A program made the position numbers and the translations under genes. A DNA stretch of 45,955 bases from Candidatus Woesearchaeota archaeon (lineage in GTDB: Archaea; Nanobdellota; Nanobdellia; Woesearchaeales; UBA10216), in NCBI GenBank assembly GCA_016188155.1, contig JACPIH010000033.1, positions 1-45,955 of the forward strand, given 5' to 3'. Positions 1 to 9,308 of the stretch are shown here, one piece after another. Below the pieces are notes generated by a model. It did not search any database, was not told the origin of the DNA, and worked only from the letters and a program-made list of their open reading frames with translations. Numbering within the stretch: the first letter of the stretch is position 1; each line of letters opens with the position of its first letter.

Positions 1-942
1 TCCGGAGCATATGTCTTGGCAAGCAAGCCCAGGCCAACCAGAAACGCAATAAACGCATACCTTGAAGGCTACCTCAAGGATGAAAACATGCGCTTCAGGA
101 GCCATGGGATAAAGTTCGAGTCAAAGCCTCCAAAGAAGGCAATCAGCAAAGAAAGCCTTGTAAAATGGGGCAATATCAGCAAAAAGCTTGGAAAGTTTCA
201 CTTCACAGCCGAAGCAGGAGACCTGCCGAAAAAGCACGTCATTGGAGTGCTGGGCGAAAATGGGCTTGGCAAGACGAGCTTTGTGAAACTGCTTGCTGGG
301 GAAATAAAGCCCGACACCGGCAGCATACACGTCGGGATGCGCCCGATGGTACATTCCGCTAATGGCGGAATTGTAAGCGCAAACATCAGGATTTCCTACA
401 AGCCGCAATACATACACTCAGGCGAATTCGGCGACAAGCAGGTAACTGATATACTTGCAAAAGCCCAAAATGATTCCCAGCTGATGGCTAGATTGGAAAT
501 TGAGCCGCTCCTGCTGAAAAAAGTTGCCGAGCTTTCAGGAGGGGAGCTGCAGCGCGTAATGATTGCCCGCTGCCTTGGTGAGGAAGCAGACCTGTACCTT
601 CTTGATGAGCCAGCAGCATACCTTGACGCAGAGCAAAGGATAGTTGTCTCAAAGCTGCTCAGGGAAAGGATGGACCTGCACGGAAAAACAGCCCTTGTCG
701 TTGACCATGACCTTTTGCTTATTGACTATGTTTCAGACATGCTTATGGTGTTTCAGGGAGAGCCAGCGATAAAAGGGGAAGCAAAAGGGCCTTTTTCAAT
801 GGAGGACGGAATGAACAGCTTCCTCCGCAGCCTTAACATCACGCTGAGGCGTGATAAGGACTCAAACAGGCCGAGGATTAATTCACCGGAATCAAGGCTG
901 GACAGGGAGCAGAAAGCGGAGGGAAAGTACTATTATTCGTGA
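1..942 (+). CDS. abce1: ABCE1/Rli1 ribosome-recycling ATPase, C-terminal part (5' end outside window)
   Basis: Frame 1 is open from base 1 (SGAYVLASKPRPTRNAINAYLEGYL). Second ABC domain with GENGLGKTSFVKLLAGE Walker A, LSGGELQRV signature and DLYLLDEPAAYLD Walker B. Rli-typical RFR...I.F.. linker. Confidence 0.95.
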   Translation, partial: SGAYVLASKPRPTRNAINAYLEGYLKDENMRFRSHGIKFESKPPKKAISKESLVKWGNISKKLGKFHFTAEAGDLPKKHVIGVLGENGLGKTSFVKLLAGEIKPDTGSIHVGMRPMVHSANGGIVSANIRISYKPQYIHSGEFGDKQVTDILAKAQNDSQLMARLEIEPLLLKKVAELSGGELQRVMIARCLGEEADLYLLDEPAAYLDAEQRIVVSKLLRERMDLHGKTALVVDHDLLLIDYVSDMLMVFQGEPAIKGEAKGPFSMEDGMNSFLRSLNITLRRDKDSNRPRINSPESRLDREQKAEGKYYYS

Positions 943-982
943 CAAAAACTTTATATCTGATCGCTGTTCCCGCTGCCAGAAC

Positions 983-1495
983 ATGCAAAGCCTGACACCA
1001 GAGCAAGAAAGAAATGATGGCTTAATAGCGAAAGGAAATGAGCTATACGGGCGGTCATTTAGCCAAATACACCTTGCTTTTTCAGCATTACAGCCCTTCA
1101 TGACAGATGTTGCCGGATGTCTTGAAGCGTTAGTAAACCAACAGCGATGGAATAGAACGCATCAAAAAGAGAAAATTGAGCAAGTTGGTTATACTTTGGC
1201 AGATATCCTTGCTAAAGAAGCCTTGTGGGCGCAGCACCAAGCCAACAAGCATCGCGCGATTCGAATAGGTCCAGAAGCAATAGGAGACCTTGTACGAGAT
1301 GCTTTTACAAACCACGGGTTTGCAAAACACCCAATGGATCGTCCAAGTCACTATTCGGAGCGGTGGCACTCGGGCATGTCAAGCATGCAGGGAAGCCAAT
1401 CCGGAAATGGGCCATACACGGGCCAAACAGAACAACCAGGTTCTAATCCCGGCTATAGCCGCCGTAGCATTCCTCATCCTGATAGACCAAGCTAG
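983..1495 (+). CDS. hypothetical protein
   Basis: ORF trimmed to the first ATG after the abce1 stop. No recognised motif; C-terminus is low complexity. Confidence 0.4.
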   Translation: MQSLTPEQERNDGLIAKGNELYGRSFSQIHLAFSALQPFMTDVAGCLEALVNQQRWNRTHQKEKIEQVGYTLADILAKEALWAQHQANKHRAIRIGPEAIGDLVRDAFTNHGFAKHPMDRPSHYSERWHSGMSSMQGSQSGNGPYTGQTEQPGSNPGYSRRSIPHPDRPS

Positions 1496-1510
1496 ATGTT
1501 GAACTAACCC

Positions 1511-1924
1511 TCAACTAATTTTTACCAGCTTCAGCCCCTTAATCCTTGAGAAATCCTTTACGTTGAGGGTTGCGAGCGAGCAGCCGTTAACCATTGCAGT
1601 TGCCGCTATGAAAATATCTCTTAATTCAATTGGCGTTCCCTGAGAGTTCAGCTCTTTTCTGATTTCAGCAGACTTCCGGGCAGCAGCCTCATCAAGCATG
1701 AGAAGGTTGACCCGTTTTATCAGTTCCTCGACCGCTTCCAGATTGGTGCGCCTCAACAAAAGCTCAAACAGGCCGACGGAAGACAAAAAAATTTCCTTAT
1801 CTGAAATCTGCTCAATAACGTGAATTGCGCGTTGCCTCTTCTTTATTAGTTCAATGCAGACAGAAGTATCTAAAGCAACTCTTTTTTCAATTCCCTGTTC
1901 AATCGCCTGTCCCACTTTTCCCAC
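1511..1924 (-). CDS. vapC: PIN-domain ribonuclease toxin, VapC family
   Basis: VALDTSVCIELIK...ELRDIFIAATAMVNGCSLATLNVKDFSRIKGLKLV is the PIN/VapC acidic pattern. Overlaps the upstream antitoxin ORF. Confidence 0.85.
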   Translation of the reverse strand: MGKVGQAIEQGIEKRVALDTSVCIELIKKRQRAIHVIEQISDKEIFLSSVGLFELLLRRTNLEAVEELIKRVNLLMLDEAAARKSAEIRKELNSQGTPIELRDIFIAATAMVNGCSLATLNVKDFSRIKGLKLVKIS

Positions 1925-2127
1925 ATCTTTTTAGACCGCTTCATGACTTCGTCATATTCCGTGTCCCCTTCCAGTATTCCTGCGACCTCTTTTAGCCCCT
2001 CACCTGTCTTCCTTTTTGGTCTTGCCTCCAGTGCCTCGGCTATCACTTCGCTAAAGCTCTTGTTCGAGCCTTTCATCTCTTTCAATTCCTCATAAACCTT
2101 GTCAGCTATCATGATTGTCCTCGCCAT
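1870..2127 (-). CDS. vapB: VapB-type antitoxin
   Basis: MARTIMIADKVYEELKEMKGSNKSFSEVIAEAL is the archaeal VapB (DUF217-like) N-terminus. Precedes and overlaps vapC. Confidence 0.8.
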   Translation of the reverse strand: MARTIMIADKVYEELKEMKGSNKSFSEVIAEALEARPKRKTGEGLKEVAGILEGDTEYDEVMKRSKKMWEKWDRRLNRELKKELL

Positions 2128-2161
2128 GGTATGAATATACATATGAATATCTATATAAAGC

Positions 2162-2692
2162 TTACGCTCTTGCAGACAGAAGCTGCCTCACTTTCTTCCG
2201 CGAAGCGTAATAACCAGACAATCCAAACAGAACAATGCTTGCTGAAAGCAGAATTCCAACAAAGGCATTCGCTGACAAAACAGAGCCTTTAACAACGCTC
2301 AGCTTCACAGCAACGGCAGCGCCTAACGCTACGCTAACTCTTCCATTCTCATGGCTGTTAACGCTCATTATAATCTCACTCTCTGAAGTGCCCGCTTTTT
2401 TGCCAAAGGCGGTTACCGTTACAGCTACTGTCCCTCCTTCAGGCAGTGTACCGCTTGACGGAGAAACCAGCACCACTTCGGGGCTGCTGCTTTCGGCATT
2501 GAACTCTGATTCCTTCCCCGTATTATAGAGTGTGAGCTGCCTTGATGACTCTGAGCCCTCTTCAACAGTGAAATCCAGCGTTGACGGAGAAACGCCAAAG
2601 CCTGCAGCAGCAGAGGATTTTGTGTTACCAGCAAAAATAATCGTTGCAGCGGACAAAAAGCAAAACCAATAAATAAGGCAAGAAGCCTTCAT
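2162..2692 (-). CDS. secreted/membrane-anchored beta-sandwich protein
   Basis: N-terminal signal-like segment, FGVSPSTLDFTVEEGSESSRQLTLYNTG Ig-like fold motif, C-terminal TM helix plus basic tail. Start overlaps the stop of the upstream gene. Confidence 0.6.
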   Translation of the reverse strand: MKASCLIYWFCFLSAATIIFAGNTKSSAAAGFGVSPSTLDFTVEEGSESSRQLTLYNTGKESEFNAESSSPEVVLVSPSSGTLPEGGTVAVTVTAFGKKAGTSESEIIMSVNSHENGRVSVALGAAVAVKLSVVKGSVLSANAFVGILLSASIVLFGLSGYYASRKKVRQLLSARA

Positions 2693-4086
2693 TAGGAATT
2701 CACCGCGACCAGCGATATTACCCCCGAATAATTGCCTGGCACAGTTGCCAGTGGCAGCTTGAGCTTAATGCTTAATCCTCTCATAAATCCCGGATTAAGG
2801 TTAATGTCCTTCCTTGCTTTTGTATTTGTCATATTCCCGCCAAATGCCGCATCATTGTAGTTGCCATTGAATGTGTACTGGAGCCTCGAAGCTTCTACGG
2901 TACTGCTTTCAGCAGTGAAGTTTGTTGACCACACGTCAAAGTCCAACTGGACGTTGCCGGAATTGAGAAGGGTTATGTTTGTTGCCGTTGAGGTAGAGTT
3001 ATCGCCAACAACTTCATAAGTTGAGCCTGGCGAGGCGTAGAAAACAATAGAACTCGCATCCACATCAACTGCTGTTAGCGTCAGGTACTCGAACTGGGAA
3101 GAGGAATTGGCTGTAAACCCTGCAGTGTCAGTTGCCGCTACAGTTATGCTGTAGTTGCCTGCCGGGAAGCTGCTGGAAAGGTTAAAGGCCGCCGAATATA
3201 CTGCTGCTGTTGAGTTGATTTCGCTTTTCTTCGACATTGCAATTGCCGATGAGTTAAAGCCCAAAACTACCGAAGCTATGTCGGCAACGCCGTTGTCATC
3301 AGCAACGACAGCTTCTACACTCACTGTCTTATTTTTCTGGGGAACAGGGCTTACCTGGCTTCCCGGCAGGAAGCTGTCGTCATCGGTCAAAATGCTTAAT
3401 GTGCTTATAACAGGGCCAGAGCCGGAAACAACAATTATTATCTGGATTTCCGCATTGGTATTTGCCACAGCAGAAGCTGAAGAACTGCTGTTCCGGAAGT
3501 TTGGCGTTGCCTCAACAAAATCATTGGAATTGTTGTTCGTGTCAATGTAGCTGCCGTTTACAACCCTTCTCACCAGCGAGTTTCCGCTGCTGCTTCCGCC
3601 GTGAGGAACGCCCTCAAACAAGCCCGCTGCTATACCCGCAGGGCTGCCCCATCCTACAACATCAACAATTACGCTGCTGGAGTCTTTCAACGCCACACCC
3701 GCATCCGTGTTGGCTAAGGTTACTGCTTCTTCAAAGTCAGCATTAGACCAGCTGCTGTTGTCTTTTGCATTGGACCAGTTTAAATCTGCAATTAGGTAGT
3801 AACAGCCGCTGCAAATTATAGCTCCATTAGGAATAGTGGCATCTGTTGGAGAGGTTTCCGTAGCCAGAACCCAGCCACTTACGTTCACAGAAGAAGCTGC
3901 CGGGTTGTAAAGCTCAACGGCCTCCCCACCAGACTCTGAACCCAAAGGGTCATAAAGGACCTGCGTTATAATCACGTTAGCTGTCTCGTTTGCAGCTGCG
4001 GCCACTGCCGCGTCAGCACCGAGCACAACAGCGAGTACAGCCGCAACTGCAATGAACATGAACGACAACAACGACTTTTGCAACAT
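2692..4086 (-). CDS. secreted protein with N-terminal lamin-tail domain (LTD)
   Basis: Signal peptide, then NVIITQVLYDPLGSESGGEAVELYNPAASSVNVSGWVLATE...IPNGAIICSGCYYLIAD, matching the LTD pattern. Ig-like repeats follow. Confidence 0.7.
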   Translation of the reverse strand: MLQKSLLSFMFIAVAAVLAVVLGADAAVAAAANETANVIITQVLYDPLGSESGGEAVELYNPAASSVNVSGWVLATETSPTDATIPNGAIICSGCYYLIADLNWSNAKDNSSWSNADFEEAVTLANTDAGVALKDSSSVIVDVVGWGSPAGIAAGLFEGVPHGGSSSGNSLVRRVVNGSYIDTNNNSNDFVEATPNFRNSSSSASAVANTNAEIQIIIVVSGSGPVISTLSILTDDDSFLPGSQVSPVPQKNKTVSVEAVVADDNGVADIASVVLGFNSSAIAMSKKSEINSTAAVYSAAFNLSSSFPAGNYSITVAATDTAGFTANSSSQFEYLTLTAVDVDASSIVFYASPGSTYEVVGDNSTSTATNITLLNSGNVQLDFDVWSTNFTAESSTVEASRLQYTFNGNYNDAAFGGNMTNTKARKDINLNPGFMRGLSIKLKLPLATVPGNYSGVISLVAVNS

Positions 4087-4290
4087 TATCAATCACCTCA
4101 ACAACAATTACTTATTTAGAAAAATACTGTTGCAATTGGAATTAAAATGCCTTTCTGCCGATTTGCCGTCGGAATTCCGAAAGTTTAGCAAACTTTTCGG
4201 CGGCCTATGGAAATCTAACGGAAAAACGCGATTTTTTTGAAAGAAAAACGGTAAAGTCGCAAATAATTTGTGCCTTATTTATCGCTTTAT

Positions 4291-4854
4291 TTACGCCTTC
4301 CCCTTGCTCTCGCCAAGCTTTATTCCCGCCGCCATGAGATGAGCCACTCTTATCGGCTCTGGAATGTGGCTTCTTGTGCAGGAGATTTTCATAAGCTCTT
4401 TTGCCTTTTCCAGGCTGCAGCCCGCAAGCTGGACGTGAACCTTCCCTGCCTTGTGGATTGTGCCTGCCTTCTCTATCAGTTTCACCTTGTCCCTCATGCC
4501 AATCCTTTCCAAAGTGGCTTTTATCTTTTCAACTTCCGGGTAGTCGCGCATCACCACAACTATGGGGATTTTTGTTTTTTCATGCAGCTGCCGGATATCT
4601 ATAACATTAAAGCCGCCAACTGCTATGCCGTTGAGCATTATGGCCCTCAGTTGGGTGTAGAATTTGCTCTTCTTTACCATTCTTATAATTCTGGCTGTTG
4701 CATTGCTGCCGTCCACTGCTGCTGTGGTGGTCATAACGCCGTCCAGGCTGCTGCCGCCGCGAAAGAAAGTCCCGATTACCAAAACCTTTTTGTCCCTGAA
4801 CTTGTCAAAGGGGCTGTCGTCAATGCCCAGTATGCGGGCTTCTTTCTTTACCAT
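4291..4854 (-). CDS. DUF99 family protein (endonuclease V-like fold)
   Basis: MVKKEARILGIDDSPFDK...VLVIGTFFRGGSSLDGVMTTT matches the archaeal DUF99 pattern. Confidence 0.8.
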   Translation of the reverse strand: MVKKEARILGIDDSPFDKFRDKKVLVIGTFFRGGSSLDGVMTTTAAVDGSNATARIIRMVKKSKFYTQLRAIMLNGIAVGGFNVIDIRQLHEKTKIPIVVVMRDYPEVEKIKATLERIGMRDKVKLIEKAGTIHKAGKVHVQLAGCSLEKAKELMKISCTRSHIPEPIRVAHLMAAGIKLGESKGKA

Positions 4855-4862
4855 ACTGTTAA

Positions 4863-5180
4863 TCACTTCTTAAGCGCTTTGGCGTGGTGCAGCGACTTTC
4901 TGAAGTCTTCAAGCGTGGCATTGCTCTCTACACCCTTCTCCTTCATTAGCTCAAGAAATTCTCCAACATACGCATCTGCAAAGTTAGCAGCTCCTTCGAG
5001 AGTAAGCCTGCCTCTTAAATAAAGCTCAATGGCTTTCTCTTTCCTGTCCTCCTCAATTCCTTTCTGCACAAGGTTCCTGAAAGCTGTGGACTTGTCTATG
5101 TTAAGCACTTTGCTAACTTTTTCTACGTATTCAAGCATGCTTGTTTCCAACCTTGCAGTTACTGAAACCATTTTGCTCAT
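4863..5180 (-). CDS. UPF0175-type antitoxin
   Basis: RHH-like N-terminus and ELYLRGRLTLEGAANFADAYVGEFLELMKEKGV core. Overlaps the adjacent PIN-type ORF. Confidence 0.75.
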   Translation of the reverse strand: MSKMVSVTARLETSMLEYVEKVSKVLNIDKSTAFRNLVQKGIEEDRKEKAIELYLRGRLTLEGAANFADAYVGEFLELMKEKGVESNATLEDFRKSLHHAKALKK

Positions 5181-5689
5181 TTTCCTCCACTCTCCAGCGT
5201 TTTCAACGCTTCGTTTACAAGCTCATCTTTGTATCTTCCGTAAACTCTCAGCTTTTCAGCCATTTCTTTCGCGGCTATTCCTGTTATGATGCCTACGTCT
5301 TTTGCAGCAACCACCAAGGTCAATGCTGTGACAAAGGGCAGCCCGTAAATGTTGCAAATGTTCATAGCTTTACGGTCGTCAACGCCTGCAATGGCGCCTT
5401 TCGTTTCAAGGCAAAGCGCTATTGTCTCGCTTTCACCCTTTGCCGTGCCAAACTTGGCCATAAGTTCCTTAACTTTTTCTACTTTCTTTGGTTGTTCTTT
5501 GCCTATTAAGCCCTTGGTAAATGCCGCTTCCAAAGCGTAAGCGTCTGGTATGCCCTTAACCTTCCCCTTCTCAACGGCTTCATGATAAACGTGTCGGGTA
5601 ACCCTTACAGTATACGTCCGGGCTATTCTTTCAAGCAACCCTATCTTTTGCAGCAGTATAAGCGTTGACGCGTCGCACACCAAGAGCAT
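5177..5689 (-). CDS. PIN-like toxin, DUF3368-type
   Basis: MLLVCDASTLILLQKIGLLERIA...KGESETIALCLE..GAIAGVDDRKAMNIC pattern. Start trimmed to the internal ATG at 5689. Confidence 0.75.
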   Translation of the reverse strand: MLLVCDASTLILLQKIGLLERIARTYTVRVTRHVYHEAVEKGKVKGIPDAYALEAAFTKGLIGKEQPKKVEKVKELMAKFGTAKGESETIALCLETKGAIAGVDDRKAMNICNIYGLPFVTALTLVVAAKDVGIITGIAAKEMAEKLRVYGRYKDELVNEALKTLESGGK

Positions 5690-5777
5690 TATAACATTGC
5701 ATACTTTGTCATATATAAAGCTTTCTGCTTTTTTTCGCAAGATTTTTAAACAGCAAAAACATTTTTTCATCCCGAAA

Positions 5778-6287
5778 GTGAAAAAGAGGAGGTTTACTGA
5801 ACTAAGCAGGGGTATTTGCTTTGCTGCGGTAGTTGTAGCTGTGCTGCTTCTGATGCAGGCATGTAAGAGCAGTGAAGGGCAAAACAAGGCGGCAGTTTCA
5901 ACAGTCGTTAGCCAGGAAAATCAGCAGGCACGGGGGCAGCAAGCTCCGGAGCAGCAGCCAGGACGCGCCCTGCCTGCCAATTTTCAATCAATGCTTGCTG
6001 AAGCCAAACCGCTTTGTGAGCAATACAAGACAGCAACTTATGCGGTGAAATGTGAAGATGTACTCGGCAAGGTACTGCTTTACAGCCCAGGAACAGTTGA
6101 AAGGATTTATGTTGGGACAGAAAATGTGCCTGTTGAAGCCAAAGGCCTCGTCAAGAAGGATATGTGGCTGTTCGAAATAAGGCTACAAACACCATATGTT
6201 GACTCTTCTGGCAAACAAATAAACAGGGTGAGGGTAGGAGTCGGGCTTAACGAGGATGTGGGAATTGTAAGGATGCCCCTGCAATGA
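5778..6287 (+). CDS. predicted lipoprotein
   Basis: GTG start VKKRRFTELSRGICFAAVVVAVLLLMQAC gives a lipobox-like signal. A longer TTG-start ORF begins at 5697. Overlaps the next gene by 4 bp. Confidence 0.6.
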   Translation: MKKRRFTELSRGICFAAVVVAVLLLMQACKSSEGQNKAAVSTVVSQENQQARGQQAPEQQPGRALPANFQSMLAEAKPLCEQYKTATYAVKCEDVLGKVLLYSPGTVERIYVGTENVPVEAKGLVKKDMWLFEIRLQTPYVDSSGKQINRVRVGVGLNEDVGIVRMPLQ

Positions 6288-8353
6288 TGAAAACAAAATT
6301 TAATTTTATGAGGTTGACCATCATGCTGTCTGTAATGATAGCTGCAGCGGCAATATACCTTCCAAGCCCTGCCTCTGCAGTGTATGCTTGCTCGTATTCA
6401 TATTCGTGCTCCGATGGCTCATCAGGAAGCGGTAGCGACTGCTACGCTGTTAATTGGCTGCCATATGCGGATGATGACTGTTCTTACGACGGCAGCTGCA
6501 GTTCCTGCTTTGATAGTTGCTCTGGCGGCTCATGCTGCGCAACGGATTGCTACTGCAATTTATTTAATGATTGTTGTCCTGGCTCTACCGGAAGTTACAA
6601 CTACTGCCCAGGAGACCAATGCGGGCAAGATGATGGCTGTGGTGGCACGTGCTCCGATGCTGATATCAACACCTGCGGAAAGTGCGGTAATCCGGCGTCA
6701 GTTGATGGCGGTTGGAGTGCTAGCTGGAGTGCTTGTAGTAGTTGTACCCAGTATAAGTACTGCGATAATCCTTCTCCTGTTTGCGACGGTGCTGACTGTG
6801 ATGATGACAACATTCTTTCGCAGAGCTGTGGGTTAGTTAACGGCGGTTGGAGTGCTTGGGGTGCTTGTAGTTCCAGCTGTACCGCCACCGAGACCCAGAG
6901 CAGGACTTGCACCAATCCTTCTCCGGCTTGCGGCGGTGCTGACTGCTCCCTTCTCGACGGCGGCAACCCTTCGCAGGTCTGCAATTCGTGTACCCCCGGG
7001 CTTAACTGCGCCTTCGCTGAATTTTGTGATTGCAATGATGATTGCGCCTCTGGAGCGTGCGGCGCTACAGATGAATGCGTGTCGTGCGCTTACGGCCCGC
7101 CAGACGAGAATCCCCACACAGGATGCGACCCAAACCTCAACTGCGCTGACCTCTACCAGCGCCCGGACTGCGCTGCAGAATGTGCGAGCGGCATAATGTC
7201 GGGCGGTTGGTGTATGTCGTGCAGCGGCCAGACCACCAGCTGCAATGCTGAGCTTAGCTGTTCAGATACGACCGCTTGCGATTGCAAGGACGAGTGCTCA
7301 GGCGCCTATTGCGGCGGAACCTCGTCTGGCACGTACACGTGCAGAAGCAGCTGCGTGTCTAACGGGAACTATGCTCCAAGCTCTGCAAACTGCTGCTCAG
7401 GTCATATTCTCATCGACAGATGTGTTGAATGCTTAGTGAGCTCAGATTGCAGCTCTGGTTACTATTGTAGCAGCAATGCCTGTGTTCAGAAGTCGTGCGA
7501 GAGCAATCCTGTAGAGAATCCTTGCGATACTGACATTCCTAACGGCGCCTTAAGGTGTGATGAAGGCCAAACTGCTGATTGCGATGCCGAGTGCCGCAAA
7601 GACTCCAGCTGGCCTTGGGGCCTGCATTACGACTCAGGCACTGGCACGTGCGAGGAGTGCGTTTCAGACTCTGACTGCCCTGACAAGTGCGGCTACAGCG
7701 GCACAGATGCGCGTGGCAAAAGCCTCTACGGCACTACATGGGACTATTACTGCGACGGTAGCAAGGACTGCTCATGGACAGTGAACAAGGGAGAAGAAGG
7801 ATATTACTGCGATGATACCAACAGTGATTGGTGGTATGATCCGGCTGGTGGTGATTATACTCAGTCTTGTTGCACAAGTATGGGCTATGACACTGCCACA
7901 ACTCATTATGAGCAGGGCAGGTGCATTGATTACGACAGTAACCCGTCTACAGGCATTCCGAAAGGGCCTACACTTGCAGGCGATGGTTATGACTGCATAG
8001 ACACAATACCGCACGCAAACGCCTTTTACGCTGTGAACCAGTTTGGCCAGAAGCATTCGACCTTTATGGCAACAGGTAAGGCTTACAATTACTGGGTGCA
8101 GGTTTGGGACGACAATGGCGACTTAAACAACGCCCTTGCCGGAGTCTGGGTTGGCGTTCAGGACATGTCAGGCAACTGGGTGGTTGACGGCACGCCTGAC
8201 AGCAGGAAGATGACCATTGCCAACGGCCAATGTACCTGCACCACAACATGGAATGGTAAGTGCAGGGTTATGCAGTGCCTCAGCACCTTCGCTGACACGC
8301 CGTCAGGATGGCCGTCTCAGGTTAAGATTGTTGGCTACTCCTGGGGTAGTTAA
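6284..8353 (+). CDS. large secreted Cys-rich protein with thrombospondin type-1-like repeats
   Basis: Signal peptide, very high Cys density, and GGWSASWSACSS.. and GGWSAWGACSSSCTATETQSRTCTNPSPACGGADC segments. Confidence 0.7.
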   Translation: MMKTKFNFMRLTIMLSVMIAAAAIYLPSPASAVYACSYSYSCSDGSSGSGSDCYAVNWLPYADDDCSYDGSCSSCFDSCSGGSCCATDCYCNLFNDCCPGSTGSYNYCPGDQCGQDDGCGGTCSDADINTCGKCGNPASVDGGWSASWSACSSCTQYKYCDNPSPVCDGADCDDDNILSQSCGLVNGGWSAWGACSSSCTATETQSRTCTNPSPACGGADCSLLDGGNPSQVCNSCTPGLNCAFAEFCDCNDDCASGACGATDECVSCAYGPPDENPHTGCDPNLNCADLYQRPDCAAECASGIMSGGWCMSCSGQTTSCNAELSCSDTTACDCKDECSGAYCGGTSSGTYTCRSSCVSNGNYAPSSANCCSGHILIDRCVECLVSSDCSSGYYCSSNACVQKSCESNPVENPCDTDIPNGALRCDEGQTADCDAECRKDSSWPWGLHYDSGTGTCEECVSDSDCPDKCGYSGTDARGKSLYGTTWDYYCDGSKDCSWTVNKGEEGYYCDDTNSDWWYDPAGGDYTQSCCTSMGYDTATTHYEQGRCIDYDSNPSTGIPKGPTLAGDGYDCIDTIPHANAFYAVNQFGQKHSTFMATGKAYNYWVQVWDDNGDLNNALAGVWVGVQDMSGNWVVDGTPDSRKMTIANGQCTCTTTWNGKCRVMQCLSTFADTPSGWPSQVKIVGYSWGS

Positions 8354-8419
8354 GCAGGAGCAAATAACAGCAAGCCACCGCAGCGGCAGAGGATGTTAGG
8401 AGATTAGGAGGTTTTTCGT

Positions 8420-8977
8420 ATGGAACAAGCTGGCATAAAAAAATTGTTCGTGCTCGTCGCTTTTGTAATAGTGGGTGTTAGTGTTCTTTATCTTTTCACG
8501 TTGTTTGGAGGAAAGGAAAAGCCTGCTGACGAAACCGAGCAGGTGCAGATAGTGCAGGTTTCAGAGGCAGAGGCACAACCACCAGTCCAGCAAGCCCAGG
8601 CAGTTAACGAGTTTGACGAGTTTGCCAAGTTTTATCCGCCAGATGAAGTGCTTGCCAGCCTTTGCAGCCAGTACTCAAACCTTCCGGTTGACGTTGTGCC
8701 TTGCAGGAATGCTTACGATTTCGTTATTAAAAACTACAAGGCAAGCATAGTCTCATTTAGCCTCCTCCTGCAAGCCAGCAATGGCAGGCTGCAGCCTTTA
8801 GCGGCAGGCCAGCCAGCAACTGCAGCCGCAGGCACTCCCCAAGGCGCTCGCCTGGTGTGGTATGCTGTTCTGGAAGAAAAGCCGGCCTTTTCCGCTCTAG
8901 GCTCAAACGAAACATTCGCAAGAAAAGCAGTCATTATTGACGCGAAAAACCTGTCTGTCGTAAAAGAAACTTCATAA
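8420..8977 (+). CDS. membrane-anchored extracytoplasmic protein
   Basis: N-terminal TM (KLFVLVAFVIVGVSVLYLFTLF) and a Cys-pair domain LCSQYSNLPVDVVPC. GGAGG-like RBS upstream. Confidence 0.65.
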   Translation: MEQAGIKKLFVLVAFVIVGVSVLYLFTLFGGKEKPADETEQVQIVQVSEAEAQPPVQQAQAVNEFDEFAKFYPPDEVLASLCSQYSNLPVDVVPCRNAYDFVIKNYKASIVSFSLLLQASNGRLQPLAAGQPATAAAGTPQGARLVWYAVLEEKPAFSALGSNETFARKAVIIDAKNLSVVKETS

Positions 8978-8999
8978 AGATTTTGATTGCGGTTTCTGT

Positions 9000-9308
9000 T
9001 TAAGCAGTACTTACGGCTTCAATTTCTTCTTTTAGTGCATCTAAGTCATATTTTAGCGGAACTTTCCTTTCTTTCAGCAGGTCTATGAAGCGCCACATAG
9101 AAACTCCTGCTGTTTCTGCTGCTTTGCCAAGCGAAAGCTTGCCTTCAGCGTAGTCCCTTACTGCCGTGTTTTCCCTATATTCCGTTATTCCTATTGCCAG
9201 TAGTTCCCTAATTGCTGTTGACCTGTCCTCAAGCCTTTCCTTGGCCATTTTTTCTGCTTCTTCCAAAATCTTTTTTGGAAGTGTCAAACTGACCCTTTGC
9301 TGTTTCAT
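9000..9308 (-). CDS. UPF0175-type antitoxin (second copy)
   Basis: RVSLTLPKKILEEAEKMAKERLEDRSTAIRELLAIGI...YAEGKLSLGKAAETAGVSMWRFIDLLKERKVPLKYD. Confidence 0.8.
   Translation of the reverse strand: MKQQRVSLTLPKKILEEAEKMAKERLEDRSTAIRELLAIGITEYRENTAVRDYAEGKLSLGKAAETAGVSMWRFIDLLKERKVPLKYDLDALKEEIEAVSTA

Noticed and set aside
4270-5022. 250-aa plus-strand ORF
   Set aside because: Antisense to the DUF99 and antitoxin genes on minus, which have recognisable motifs; the composition is that of a shadow ORF.
6430-6460. Hairpin GTAGC-GACT-GCTAC in the Cys-rich gene as another palindromic element
   Set aside because: Single short hairpin without the second hairpin, central GGGCCC or CAAGTC arms.
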